Source of the DNA: Enchytraeus crypticus
Lineage: Eukaryota; Annelida; Clitellata; Enchytraeida; Enchytraeidae
DNA: 64,000 nt
Direction: 5' to 3'
NCBI GenBank assembly: GCA_905160935.1
Contig: CAJHZI010000442.1
Span: 490,001-554,000 of the forward strand
Of this stretch, positions 33,940 through 46,025 are shown in pieces; positions within the stretch are counted from its first letter, which is position 1; each line of letters begins with the position of its first letter. Made by a program: the position numbers and the translations under genes. The notes under the pieces were generated by a model, which did not search any database, was not told the origin of the DNA, and saw only the letters and a list, made by a program, of their open reading frames with translations.

Positions 33940-36430
33940 GAGGAAATTAAAAGTAAACACCAGGGTTTAGGACAGAATATTTAAGTGTTATGAGGCTGCC
34001 ATTAGACAGTTAAGAGATACAAATTTAAGAAAGTATGCAAGTAAAGTAAGGAAATTACGCTAGTAGGAAGTGTAAAATACATATATTGGTGAAGAAAAAG
34101 AGGGATGAGGATTGAAGATTTACGCATTAAGGACCTGGCATTAGGCAATTAAGGAGAAAATTTACAAAATAATGGATGTTAAGGGCAGAAATGAGCTTAC
34201 TAGGATGCGCAAGATACATAAATTGATAAGGAAGAGTGTTGGGATTTAAGAGTTAAGCGTAATGGATCTGCTATTAGGCTGGTATAACGAAAGAATATAG
34301 AAAAAATTAAGAAAGCATACATCTATGGCGAGGAAAAGACTACTAGTATGCATGAAATACATAGATTGAGAAGAAAAGAGAGAAATTTAAGAAAGTGTGT
34401 ATGTGATGTGAGAAAAATACGCTAGTAGGATGTGTAAAATTCATTGATTGAAAAGAAACGAGGGTTGCGTACTTAAGATTTGTGTGCTAAGGGTGTGGCA
34501 TTAGACACTTAGAGAGAAAAATTTAAGAATGTATGCATGTAAAGGACAGAAATAACGCCTACTAGGTTGTGCAAGATACATGAATTGAGCAGAAAGGAGG
34601 GTTGGGATGGAAAATGTAGATGTTTAGACGTGCCATTAGGCAGATAGGGAGAAAGAAGCAGCTAGGAAATAAAATATATTTTTCACAACTATGCGGATAT
34701 GAGTACAAAAATAACAACACCACTTAGGATCAAACAAGTGGGGAAAAGGTACACTTTATTAAATTATAGCAGAGTATTTTTTAACAACTTGAAGACTATG
34801 AGGACGAGTTTCTATCAAGTTTTGAATTACGAGGGCATGATTTTATCAACTTGAGAATTATGAGGATGTGTTTTTACCAAGTTTAAAATTATGAGGGCGT
34901 GTTTTTATCGAGTTTAAAATTACGAGGGCGTGTTTAAATCAACTAAAATAATTATGAGGACATGTTTTTATCTAATACAACATTATGAGGGAGTCATTTA
35001 ATCAAATATATAATTATGAGGCTGTGGTTTTATCAAGATTAAATTATGAGGCGCGTTTTTATCAAGTTTAAAATTACGATGATATGTTTAAATCAACAAA
35101 TATAATTATGAGGATGTGTTTTTTATCTAGTACAACATTATGAGGGAGTCTTTAACGGCAGACATCTTTTACGGCAGAAATAAGCCTACTAGGATGAGCA
35201 AAATACACGTATTGAGAAGGAAGAGTGTTGGGATTTAAGAATTAAGTGTAATGAACCTGCTATTAGGCAGGTATAACGAAGGACTGTAGAAAAAAATTAA
35301 GAAAGAAAAGACTGCATTAGGATGCATGAAATACATATATTGAGAAGAAATGAGAGAAATTTAAGAACGTATGCATGTAATGCATACGGTCGGTAAGATA
35401 CTCCACCGCGGATCAGTAGGTGCAGGTTCAAATCCTGGGCTCGCCCATCACTGACATCGTTTTCGAGTGAGGAAACTGACGTTAGCCTTAGCCTTACCAG
35501 CTTCTAATGTGAGAAAAATACGCTAGTAAGATGTGTGAGATTGAGAAGAAACGATGGTTGAGCACCTAAGATTTATGTGCTAAGGGTCTGGCATTAGACA
35601 CTCAGAGAGAAAAAAATTAAGAATGTATGCATGTAAAGGACAGAAATAACGCCTACTAGGTTGTGCAAGATACATGAATTGAGCAGAAAGGAGGGTTGGG
35701 ATGGAAAATGTAGATGTTTAGACGTGCCATTAGGCAGATAGGGAGAAGGAAGCAGCTATGAAATAAAATATACTTTCCACAACTATGCGGTTATGACTAC
35801 AGAAATTACAACAGCACTAAGGATGAACCTACACTTTATAAATTTATAGCAGAATGTTTTTTATCAACTAGAAAACTATGAGGACATGTTTCTAGCAAGT
35901 TTAAATTTACGAGGACGTGATTTTATCAACTGGAGAATTATGAGGATGTGTTTTTACAACGTTTCAAATTACGAGGGCGTGTTTTTATTGAGTACAAATT
36001 ATGGGGGAGTTTTCTTATCAAGTTTATAATTACGAGGGTATGCTTTTATCAACTAAAAAGTATGAGGACGTGTTTTTACCAAGATTAATTATTAGGGATT
36101 AATTATTAATTATTAATTATTTATAAATAATTTATTAGGGCGTGTTTTTATTAATTATAAAATTACGAGGGTGCATTTAAATCAACTAAAATAATTATGA
36201 GGACGTGTTTCTATCTAGTACAAACAACATTATGACGGAGTCTTTTAATCAAATATATAATTATGAGGGTGTGTTTTTTATCATGATTAAAATTATGAAG
36301 GCGTACTTTTATCAAGATTAGAATTACGATGGTGTGTTTTAATCAACAAAAATGATTGCGAGGACGTGTTTTTATCTAGTACATCATTATAAGGGAGTCT
36401 TTTAATCAAATATATAATTATGAGTGTGTG
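33940..36430. repeat. Higher-order tandem repeat array
   Basis: Two layers. Monomers of about 137 bp carry GCTAGTAGGATGTGYAARATACAT, an AGAAGRAARGAGGGTTGGG block and a GGCATTAGRCASTTAGRGAGA block (starts near 34017, 34155, 34390, 34525, 35170, 35300, 35370, 35615). Minisatellite blocks (34780-35155 and 35860-36430) have units of about 32 bp, ATTATGAGGACGTGTTTTTATCAAGTTTAAA. One monomer block plus one minisatellite block form a unit of about 1.1 kb present twice (about 34190-35155 and 35160-36430). Confidence 0.8.
35383..35504 (+). repeat. SINE-A inserted in the tandem array
   Basis: Copy lacking a few head bases: CGGTCGGTAAGATACTCCAC, CGCGGATCAGTAGGTGCAGG, TTCAAATCCTGGGCTCGCCC ... CTTAGCCTTACCAGCTTC. 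Flanked by TAATG on both sides, a likely short target duplication. The other 1.1-kb repeat unit lacks it. Confidence 0.9.
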
Positions 36431-36529
36431 TTTTTGAACCCCCCGCCCCTCTTAATCACAATGAATCACTTAGTTTATAACAAAAATTGATGAACATTAA
36501 GCTTAAGATCTGTAGTTATATGACCTTCC

Positions 36530-36700
36530 TAAGTGCTCCGATTCTTCGGGCCAATTGGTAACATTATCGTGGGCAATCGCTCCACTGATTCCTTGGGCTA
36601 ATTAGTAACATCCACTTAAGTACTCACATGACCTGCCGAGTGAGTGCTCTACTGATACATCGGGCTAATTAGTACGGGTAAACAGGTATGTGAGCAAATT
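36530..36700. repeat. Three imperfect repeats with TCGGGCTAATTAGTA
   Basis: Similar segments GTGCTCCGATTCTTCGGGCC-AATTGGTAACAT (36533), TCGCTCCACTGATTCCTTGG-GCTAATTAGTAACAT (36578) and GTGCTCTACTGATACATCGG-GCTAATTAGTAC (36641). Confidence 0.6.
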
Positions 36701-36789
36701 AACTAAGTCACCGCGTGACGCACTAGTCCACTTAGGAGCCCAAGATCAAATGAGGGGAAGTCCGGGTATCCCTATTACTACCAACATCG

Positions 36790-38020
36790 AAGCGGTTAGC
36801 AACTGACTTAAGAGATTAGAATCTTTATAATATGAAAAGGAGGTGACCTAGCACGGAACTCTGAGGGACTCCACTATTTAGAGTGCAGGATGGTGACAGA
36901 GTGTTATCAATGCAGTGAGAGGTTCGACAAAAGTAGGCCATTAGCACTATCAGTGATCCCGAAGTAAGAATTACGTCTAGAAAGGAGTATATCGTGGTTA
37001 ATCTTGTCGTACGCATCATAGAGATCGAGAAGAACCAGAGCAGATACTTACTATGCGACTATGGTTAGAGAGAACATTTTTAATTTTAGTTAGTGCGCTT
37101 TGAGTTTTGTAGAATTTACAATAGGCAGATTGAAATGGTGAGAGTGGTGAGAAAGAAACTAGATGAAGACAGAGACGCGAGTATATAAACTTCTCAAGCA
37201 CTTTTAGATATAGGCCGGTAGTGTAAAGGTTCATTTTTAGATCAAGAAGCCTTCTTCAAAAGAGCACGGACAAAAACTTATTAAAATGAGACGGTAAGAC
37301 ACCTTCGCTAAGGCTCAGGTTTAATAAATGAGTCGTAATAGGAGGCACAGATGCATCAATGCAAGTTTTTATTAGTTTAGTCGGATTGTTTAGTTGGAAT
37401 GAATTTGACTGGTGTACTTGAATGAAAGAGAACAAGAAATAATGATACCACGGACATCATGTTGAGTTGCCAAGCGAAAACCTGATAAGTTGGTTTGGGG
37501 AAGAAAGGAAATTGTGTGCTTAAGAGAAATTTAGAGTTGAAGAGGGTATGGATGAGCGAAGATTAGTAATTTTAACACTGAAGAAATTCAGTACGATGAA
37601 GCAGGAGCGTTTGAAGATACATCTGAAAGAACAGATTAAGAGCTATAGAATCCATTGCATTCCGTAATTGCTTTAGATTTATGTTTGTTTTCGGTAATGA
37701 TGCTTCTGAATCTTAGGAGCTTTTGAATTTAGCAATTAATATATAAACAAGAGCCGATTGACATTTAATGAGAATTTTAATTTCTGGTGTACTATTGCGC
37801 CCAATTTGAGCTTCAAGACGTAATTTTTTCAAGGCGTAGTTGCTTGTGCTCTACAATTTCTGGAGTAATCGAAGGCCTAGTCGGTCGTGTACCACAGATG
37901 ATTTGTTTGGGAGGAACATGCTTGAGGTACATTATAAGGTGTGGATAAGGCATAGCCTTTAGTGAAGCGATTAACGGGTTAATTGCTGGAGTGCTCTTTA
38001 TGGAGAGCACTTAAAAAGCA
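36790..38020 (-). mobile_element. LINE-D fragment with RT core
   Basis: Minus strand: 38010-37813 reads a linker (INPLIASLKAMPYPHLIMYL), then after broken sequence 37234-37030 reads KVLEKFIYSRLCLHLVSFSP, LSPFQSAYCKFYKTQSALTKI, and 37019-36825 reads TIYSFLDVILTSGSL ... CIDNTLSPSCTLNSGVPQ and SSVLGHLLFIL. These are RT motifs 2-4; the Gly of the usual GVPQGSVLGPLLF is Ser here and the Pro is His. FADD and the 3' end are absent. A broken copy of a jockey/CR1-type LINE. Confidence 0.75.
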
Positions 38021-38303
38021 GCATGTGAATAGGAAAATGCACCTTGGACCTGGCACTTGACACTAGAGAGAGTATCTAATGTATACTTAAAACGCTATTT
38101 TAAATAAATGTTTAATCACTCTCATAATCCGAAAATATAATTAATTGTATAACATTTAAATGCTTTTGTTTAGAAATCAAGTGCGCCTCCTAGTAATTGT
38201 TTGACTGTGATCACTTTGTGGACATACAATTGCCTTGTCAAAATTTATGGACCACGGGCATTGCAAGATACTAATTATCCACTGTAAATTTTCTGTTAAA
38301 CAG

Positions 38304-38626
38304 TTCTGTAAGACGGTAGTTGATTGGAATAAAACGCGCATAGTGTCAACCGTAAAGAATGCTGTACGGTTCATCTTTTGGCTATATCTGTATGACCTGT
38401 CTACTCATTATATCTACTGTAGCTGCATTTTATCGGAATCCGTTCTTATGCGCTCTCTGAAGCTTAGCGAAATTCTTAGTATTGGTTACATAACAGGAGT
38501 CGCTTTCATGGTTAAGTATATCGTTATATACTCACTCGGCCGGACTTTTGCCTTACTTGATGGAATTTATGCTCACGATGGGCCAAGCTGTATTGCTCAT
38601 ATCGCGTCATACTCAGTAATGTGGAG
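38304..38626 (+). CDS. HHAT: Hedgehog acyltransferase, internal exon (third visible)
   Basis: The 323-nt exon, 107 codons plus 2 nt, lies between the acceptor CTGTTAAACAG and the strong donor TGGAG|GTAAGT. It starts in phase 0, continuing from YYEQ of the previous exon: FCKTVVDWNKTRIVSTVKNA..., then THYIYCSCILSE, AFMVKYIVIYSLG, FALLDGIYAHDGPSC and SYSVMWR. It aligns without gaps to human 'FFYVKYLVLFGVPALLMRLDGLTPPALPRCVSTMFSFTGMWR'. The Cys of GPSC sits 12 residues before Arg, exactly as human Cys324, the haem-linked Cys. The catalytic Asp (human 339) would be the third residue of the next exon, and the catalytic His lies further on; neither was found in the rest of the window. Confidence 0.93.
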
Positions 38627-39480
38627 GTAAGTTCGTTTATGTTCTTCTTCAGAACAAAAATCGTTTGTGGCTTATGGAAGGAGAAATTTACAGGAAATTG
38701 TATCACTAGCCATACCTTGCCAAAACAATGAAACGGGTACAAATATATTAACACAACTAATAACCAATTAGTAAATTAGCGATAAACATGAGTAACATTA
38801 CATCTATTTTTGTTGAAATCGTTCTGTCATGCTTTCTCTTAGGAATAAATTCAATCAAATCATTCCAAATATACACCATTTCACATATAGGCGTATGTAA
38901 AATTTAGGTGCCGTAGTTAAAATTGTGTCACAGCTAATGAAAAATATACGCTTCACTACTGATTTATGACTGCTAAAAATGACAATTCTCATGATGCACA
39001 CAATAGTGCAACGATCTCGACATTAATACACTCGAAAAAGTCTAACTTCAAACGATCAACAACGAGGCATCTATCAAAAAGTAATTAGGCCTAGCCCACT
39101 GTCTGCTAACCATAGTTTAGTTAGTCTGAAGAATTAATAAATATTATAACTACGTTCATTCAGTGTGTTGCTTTCTACGGCCTTATCCTAGGCGCCGACT
39201 CTCAGGGAAAATGTGATTTTTGCCCTGGTTCCTTGAAAGGCTTCGTGAATTTTTGCCCCTGTACCTTTTTGAACTGTCAATAATGTTTTTTGATTTTGTG
39301 CAACATTATTTTATATTTACGCTCCACAATTTTTTAACGCATACTATTATATTATTGTGAAAACTTGAATCGATATATTTTGTATATGATGTATGGTATT
39401 TGTATTTCAAGTAAAGTATTTAATAATAATGCTGTATATGAAAAGTAAGATTTGACAGTATTGTGTTTTATGGAAGTGTG
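38627..39480. other. HHAT intron after the third visible exon
   Basis: AT-rich with no recognisable repeat or exon. A segment at 39195-39260 (GACTCTCAGGGAAAATGTGA ... CCCTGGTTCCTTGAAAGG) has hAT-terminus flavour but no partner end. Confidence 0.4.
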
Positions 39481-39484
39481 ATTC

Positions 39485-40200
39485 TAGGCGGTACCTAAGC
39501 CAGGGCAAGTGCCCAATTAGGGCATGCAAGTAGGGGAGTAGGGGAGATCCAAGATGGCGGAGTGACAACAAGGACGTAAAACGTGCCCCGTTGAAAAGAA
39601 ATTTAGGAGATTTGAAGTATCTCAGTCGTAGACGAATTCAAGAGAAATTCCAACAGTCGATGTGAAGAGGCTGATCTGTAGATTACCAAACGGGGAAGAG
39701 ACTTCCTTCGATATATTCTAACCTATGGATTATATTAGAAGGAAGTAGGCAAGTAGTCGAGAGGAAAGTAAAGTGTAGAAATTTGTGCTAGAAATAGAGA
39801 GCGTTGTAGTAATGTGTGTATCGAAAGTAATTGTATTTTATGTAAAGTACTTACTTTTGCGATATTTAAAGGTGAGCTGTATTTCGGTAGAAAAGTATAA
39901 TTTTAAGTTATACGAATTTAGCTTATGCGTGCTATTTGAAATCGTTTTTATTTTCGTTCTACTGCATATAAAAAAATTAATATTTAATTTAATACAGTCG
40001 TTGAAGTCATTAAGAGATTAGTAGGACATCTAGATTTAGTCAAAAATCTAGGACGAGTAAAGATTCCAAAATAATTATAAGAGGCATATTATTAGGAATT
40101 AAGCCCTGGAACATTTAATCTCAGGATCTCATTTTACCTCAGATAAAACTGTAGAATCAGGTCCCTGACATTAACATTTTGTGGTGCCCAGATAGTTTTG
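39485..40200 (+). mobile_element. Fossil LTR-like sequence with primer-binding-type end
   Basis: LTR-like block from about 39485, ending in ATTTTG followed at 40182 by TGGTGCCCAGATAG. The start TGG plus GTGCCCAGA resembles a primer-binding site, and a similar junction occurs at 62063. No second LTR or gag/pol nearby, so a solo or truncated remnant. It has no clear age marker. Confidence 0.35.
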
Positions 40201-40490
40201 AATCGGTGAATTAATTTTTATATCGAACTGAAAACTATTTGAGTTCATTTAGAAAATTTAATTCCAAGATCTAGAAATTGTGTGAAAACTTTCGTTTTAG
40301 TTGTGTCATTAAAACTGCAATTTCGTTAAGTTAGAACGGTAACGTAATTATTAGAAAGCTATCAGAATACAGACAATTGAATTCTCTACATTTGATGGCA
40401 TAAGTTCATTGAAATTGGGTTTGTAAGATTTATAATATTAAATTTTATTGCTTTAAAAAACCAATAAATTCCAGAAATATTACACACATG
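40200..40490. other. AT-rich spacer
   Basis: No feature recognised apart from its position after the LTR-like end, where leader sequence would be expected. Confidence 0.3.
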
Positions 40491-40491
40491 C

Positions 40492-41745
40492 CTCTCTTAG
40501 TGCATTGCCTACTGGCAGGTTCATGATATATAACGCCTCCACTCTTCTCTGTCTTCCGCCTTCCTCTTAATTTCCACGAATGAGTGGGTCTTTAGATCAT
40601 CTAACATACCTAATCTCGGCCTGCCTCTGCCTCTTTTTCCTTCCTTCTACCTTCTATGACATCTCTTAATAGACCTTCCACCCTTAGAATGTCCTATACA
40701 ACTCTTCTTCCTATTTCTTAATACATTTATCAACTGTTTATCTGTACCTACTCTGTCCAGAACTTCCTCATTTGTAACCTTTTGAGTCCAGCTAATCTCT
40801 TCATTCTTCTCCCAATCCACATTTCCAACGCCTCCAGTTTCCTAATATCTTTCTTCCTTAAGGTCCATGTCTCACATCCATACAATAGCGTGGTCCAAAT
40901 CAAAGTTTTCACTATCTTTATCTTTGTGTCTTTCTTTAGAATTTTTGTTAATAGTTCTTTTCTATTACCAAAGGCCGCTTTTGCTTGTGCAATCCTACTG
41001 CATATTTCCGTCTCACATTTCCGTCATCGGTTATAGTATGACCCAAATATTTGAAACTTCTTACCTGTTCCAATTTCGTACCATTTATTGTGATATTAAC
41101 TTAACCTTTATTATTGGACACTCTCGTAACTTTCGTCTTTTTTATATTAATCTTCATGCCATATCTCAGTGCCGTATCATTCAGCCTATCTAATATCTTC
41201 TGCAGTCTAATCTCGCTGCCCGCTACCATTCCTTGGTCAGCTGCAAATCGTACATCTTGTAACAAATTCCCTCCTACTTTTATTCCTTCTTCCATGTCTT
41301 CCATGGCTTCCTCCATCATTGCCTCAGCGTGAATGTTAAGCAGCAGCAGAGAAATGCTGCAACCTTGTCTTATTCCACGTCGGATTTCACCTTCTTCTGA
41401 GTATTCCTGTTGGATTTTGAATATTGCTCTTTGATTCATGTACAAGTTTAAAATTAGTCTTCTATTTCTCCAGTCAATTCCTATTCTTTTCAAGATATTC
41501 TTCATCGCTATCCAATCAATTCTGTCAAAGGCCTTCTCGAAGTCCACAAAGCATACAAAAACTTCATTTCCATATTCTAAGCTTCTTTCGCAATGTTCCC
41601 GCATTATCCCTATTGCTTCTCTCGTGCCGCATCCTTTCCTAAAACCAAATTATGTCTTGCTCAGTATCATAACTGCTTTCGACTGAATACGATTATTTAA
41701 TATCTTTAATAAGATCTTCGATGCATGAGGTATTAAACTGATAGA
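40492..41745 (-). mobile_element. LINE-B, longest copy, RT with altered active site
   Basis: Minus-strand RT is open from 41604 to 41101 (167 residues): VFVCFVDFEKAFDRIDW, LILNLYMNQRAIFKIQQEYS, EGEIRRGIRQGCSISLLLLN, then DVRFAADQGMVAGSE. The catalytic FADD is FAAD here, so one metal-binding Asp is Ala and the enzyme would be dead. Further 5' (41605-41745) GTREAIG- and SHASKILLKILNNRIQ-like segments remain. The post-RT region and 3' end (GCACTGCCTACTGGCAGG at about 40501) follow with frameshifts. 5'-truncated at about 41745. Confidence 0.85.
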
Positions 41746-41759
41746 AATTATTAAATAAT

Positions 41760-41880
41760 AATTATAAATTAATAATAATAATAATAAATAATAAGGTAAT
41801 AAACTGTAGAAAAATAAGATAAATAATAATAATAGGTGACCTCGTGCATACGAAATAGTCACGAGTGCAATTTTAAGTTG
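41760..41880. repeat. (AAT)n-rich tract
   Basis: AATAATAATAATAAATAATA and similar runs immediately after LINE-B. Confidence 0.8.
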
Positions 41881-41887
41881 AGATAAA

Positions 41888-41990
41888 ATAATAAAATCCA
41901 TCAATCAATAAGAATTTAACGTCCCGTTCCTCGACATAAGGACATAAGGCAATGGAAGGGAGGTCTCTTGCAGCCTCTGAGAAGCAGAAG
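41888..41990. repeat. Dispersed repeat AATCAATAAGAATTTAACGTCC
   Basis: Shares about 75 bp with 47505-47600 (ATAAGAATTTAACGTCCSGT-TCCTC ... AAGGCAATG ... GTCTCTTGCAG). Family unknown. Confidence 0.65.
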
Positions 41991-42054
41991 AAGACCAGAT
42001 GGGCTAATAGCTATCTATGAAGTATTGACGAAGATTTATATGAAAAGAGTGAAA

Positions 42055-42425
42055 GGTCTTAAACGAGCGTACATTAGATGGTTAAGTATAGCCAATATGT
42101 AGAACCTCGCACTGCTATGTATTTCTCGCGGGTTCTGAATTTAGGTATCATGTATTCTGGTATGTTTCTAAAGTTATAAACAGGGCATAGAGTATTATTC
42201 AATAACAGCCAGTAATTGTAACATAAAGGCAGATCATTATGAGTAAATTTATACAAGAATAAACATCAGCAATATATATTAATATCTGATAACTTTACGA
42301 TTTTGAAATCTTTAAATATATTGTTCCTGTGGCTTCGCACCTCTGCATGCTGAATAATTAGAATTGCACGTTTTTGAAGTGCTATTAACTCCAAAAACGT
42401 ATAGTTAGTAGTACTTCATTGTTTG
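42055..42425 (-). mobile_element. LINE tail (RT C-terminal domain), truncated
   Basis: Minus strand reads LQKRAILIIQHAEVRSH-like sequence at about 42400-42330, then MYKFTHNDLPLCYNYWLLLN (42256), YNFRNIPEYMIPKFRTREKY and IAVRGSTYWLYL. This matches the post-RT domain 'LQKRAIRII...NTRN...IPKxRT...S-x-RGPxxWN' of jockey/CR1-type LINEs. It differs from LINE-B and LINE-C. Confidence 0.7.
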
Positions 42426-43330
42426 TATATTTAATATTTGATCTTTACAGGGTTGAATGACCTTTTAGGTGTTCTTATTAAATGAATTGAATTGACAAAA
42501 TTTAACAAAAAACGCTTATAATCTATTATCAATTTATCTACTATAAAAAAGATCATTTAATCTCTTTGTAGATTAAAAGAGACTCGTAAAGATATGGGAT
42601 ATGATCGTGGACTGTGGTCATATAATTCATGCTGTACTCTATGTCTATTGCACCTTAGATATTTGAAGATGCTTGGGCTTGTATTTCTCATTGAGAACTG
42701 TATCATAACTGTATCATGTATAACTCAGTCTAGTCTGAGTGCTGCTTAGGTTGATCGGTCGGTTGGTCAACCACGGCGATTATCAGGTGTGACATCTTGA
42801 AGAATCGCACTTTAGGTCTTTGGCCTGGACATTAATCCCACTAAAATTAAATTGTTATAGCTTAGTATGAACTTTCCTTAACAATTTTATCACATGGCAA
42901 AACTTCTATAAATTGAGGAAGTAACTAAATAAACAAATGACTGTGCTCAGGGTGCTGCATACACATGTGCAGCAGTACAGGTGTATACTGCTTGTCATAC
43001 AGTGTAGAATGAAAATTTGATTTAGTAGATATTATTTTCAATACGTTGTAGTAGGCCTATACAAAATATGCCGACTTTAAATTTAGCCAAAATGATGATA
43101 TGGTTAAAACAGTCGAAATAGCAATTATGCCGGGCGGCAAGCGATAAGCTATTTCATTTTCAAATCATACATTCTTTTAATTCACAGATTCCTTGGTTGA
43201 AGCCTGTCAATTAGAGGAATAGTACTTAATAGTACCTAATTAGATACTGTGAAAATTGTGTACATGCAAATGTAGGCCTACCAACGAACTTATTGACAGT
43301 TTACTGCAGCGTTTGGCAGCATTTATAAAA
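42426..43330. other. AT-rich sequence, no feature recognised
   Basis: Contains TAGGCCTA/GTAGGCCTAC-type words at 43050 and 43273 that occur across the window, but no repeat or gene. Confidence 0.4.
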
Positions 43331-43354
43331 ATATACTGGTAAAGCCGGTCTGTT

Positions 43355-43498
43355 TAAATTGCAATTTGATGTAATTTGAAATTACGAATTTTGTAATTTG
43401 ACTAAGAAAAATTTTGTCATTTGTAATCCAATTACATTTTTTCAAGTAATTTGTGATTTGTAATTCAATTACATCGAAGCATGTAATTAACCCACCTG

Positions 43499-43565
<67 letters not shown>
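43355..43565. repeat. TAATTTG/GTAATTCAATTACA repeats and (AT)n
   Basis: At 43355-43495 alternating AATTTGTAATTTGA and TGTAATTCAATTACAT motifs are inverted to each other and give a low-complexity patch. A pure (AT)n tract follows at 43500-43563. Confidence 0.75.
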
Positions 43566-43566
<1 letters not shown>

Positions 43567-44391
43567 TGTGTTTTTTATAACTGATACCCCAAATTGTTCG
43601 AAGTCGTACGAAGTGGACCGATGTTCTTGAAATTTACATAATTTGACTAGCAGTCAATTCTACCAAACATAGAGAAATTTCGTTTGAATATCTTTAATAA
43701 CGTGAAAGTTAAGGTTTTGTGAATAGGAGTGGGGTCAGATAAGAAATTTCCAGTACAGGATTACGGGCGTGTTACATGCTGCGTAATTATCTCTATAAAA
43801 ATAATAGCGAACGAGTCACAAAATTTCAGCTATTGCTATTTTGAAGAGCAATCACTTCTTTGCAAAATGACGTAAAATACGTGCTGATTTGTTCTTAATT
43901 GACAAAGTTATTTAACTGTTAATGCATGCATTGCATGTCTGGCTAGAACTGCTATCACTGCAGCGGCGTCCGCTAGCGCCGCAGTTAAAATGACTTCGTT
44001 TATTCTCTTCATGCAATGCGTGCATTAAAAGTTCAATAACTTTGTACATTGAGAACATATCAGCACGTACTGTACGTCGTTTTGAAAAGAAATGACTGCA
44101 CTTCAAAATAGCATTAGAAGAAATTTTATATTGCATGTTAGATAGTATTTTCATGGAGATAACCTACGCTAAATGTAACACGCCAGTAATCCTGTATTGG
44201 AAATTTATAATCTGACCCCACTCCTATTGGCGAAACTATCTTTCACGTTATTATAGATATTTAAACAAAATTTCTCTATATTTTGTAGAAATGGCTGTTG
44301 GTCAAGTGATGTAAATTTCAATAACATCGGTAAACTTCTTACGACTTTATTGTTAAAACAATTTGGGGTATCAGTTATAAAAGACATAGTG
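43564..44391. mobile_element. 828-bp fold-back transposon, copy 1
   Basis: The left half runs TACTGTGTTTTTTATAACTG ... GGAGTGGGGTCAGATAAGAA ... GTACAGGATTACGG, and the right half is its inverted copy (... CCAGTAATCCTGTATTGGAA ... TCTGACCCCACTCCTATT ... GGGGTATCAGTTATAAAAGA). Inversion continues to the centre near 43980. Flanks TA (left) and CA (right). It has the same length as the copy at 56875. No coding capacity. It sits at the end of an (AT)n tract, so insertion into TA is likely (Tc1/mariner-type). Confidence 0.85.
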
Positions 44392-44394
44392 CAT

Positions 44395-45083
44395 ATATAC
44401 TACAAACCACATTTCGAGTTACAGATCATTTTTGCGCCATGCCCCTACCTCTTATAGATTCTCTAAGCAGTTTACCCCTATAAGTCACTATAAGTTGAGG
44501 ATACAAATACTCCATCAGCAAGGTTACGGGGTGTGAAAGCCTATCCGCTGAAAGGATGGTCCTTGTCAACTATTAAGAGTATTTGTCGGAAGATTGCAGA
44601 GAGAGAGAGAGAGCCACTGATAGAAAGACGGGCAGTGGCTGGCCCAAAAGTGCCAGAATTCCTGCCAATATTGCTGCTGTTGAGTAACAAATTGGTTCTC
44701 ATGAAGGAGAGCCTGGAACAAGTCGTAATACACGTCAGATATCTCAAATACTAGGGTCAGTTCGCTATATCAGTTCAATACATATACTATACTATATCAA
44801 TACATCAGTTCGCTTGAATGCTACTACCAAAACAAAGAATCAATGAAGGACTCAAATCAGGAGTTTTCGGCGACAAACTGCCTGGTGAACCTATAAGAGG
44901 TAGGGGCACGGCGCAAAAAGATCTGTAATTCGAATTGTGGAAATATATTTCCTTGAATTTTTCAGCATAAGTGTAGAATTGGATCATTATAGCTAAAATT
45001 TGCATGATAAAGAGACATCAGATACCAAAGTTATAGAAAATTACAAATTGTCTGTAGGGGGTCAATTTTTTTGACGCAGTCTA
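44395..45083 (+). mobile_element. Mariner-type remnant with HTH coding segment
   Basis: Inverted segments CGAGTTACAGATCATTTTTG followed by CGCCATGCCCCTACC (44416) and GGTAGGGGCACGGCGCAAAA followed by AGATCTGTAATTCGA (44899) flank a coding remnant. Its right end GGGGGTCAATTTTTTTGACG-CAGT at about 45058 resembles mariner termini. The left end is cut off by the fold-back element. In broken frames 44460-44770 reads a DNA-binding domain (GSGWPKSARIPANIAAVEQQ, IGSHEGEPGTSRNTRQISQI), typical of the N-terminus of mariner-superfamily transposases. Catalytic parts are missing. Confidence 0.65.

Positions 45084-46025
<942 letters not shown>

Larger units (their letters stand above)
27687..38303 (+). other. 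HHAT: HHAT intron, 10.6 kb, repeat-filled
   Basis: From the donor GTTTGT to the acceptor TTCTGTTAAACAG at 38291-38303. It contains a piggyBac remnant, a fold-back MITE, LINE-B, LINE-C and LINE-D tails, two SINE-A copies and the tandem repeat block at 32.5-36.4 kb. Confidence 0.75.

Noticed and set aside
34770-36430. CRISPR-like array of 32-bp units
   Set aside because: Units are adjacent without unique spacers, diverge freely, and the genome is eukaryotic. It is a minisatellite.
39785-40021. 78-codon plus-strand frame in LTR-like sequence
   Set aside because: Low-complexity, Val/Leu-rich, with no homology recognised; more likely part of a decayed LTR.
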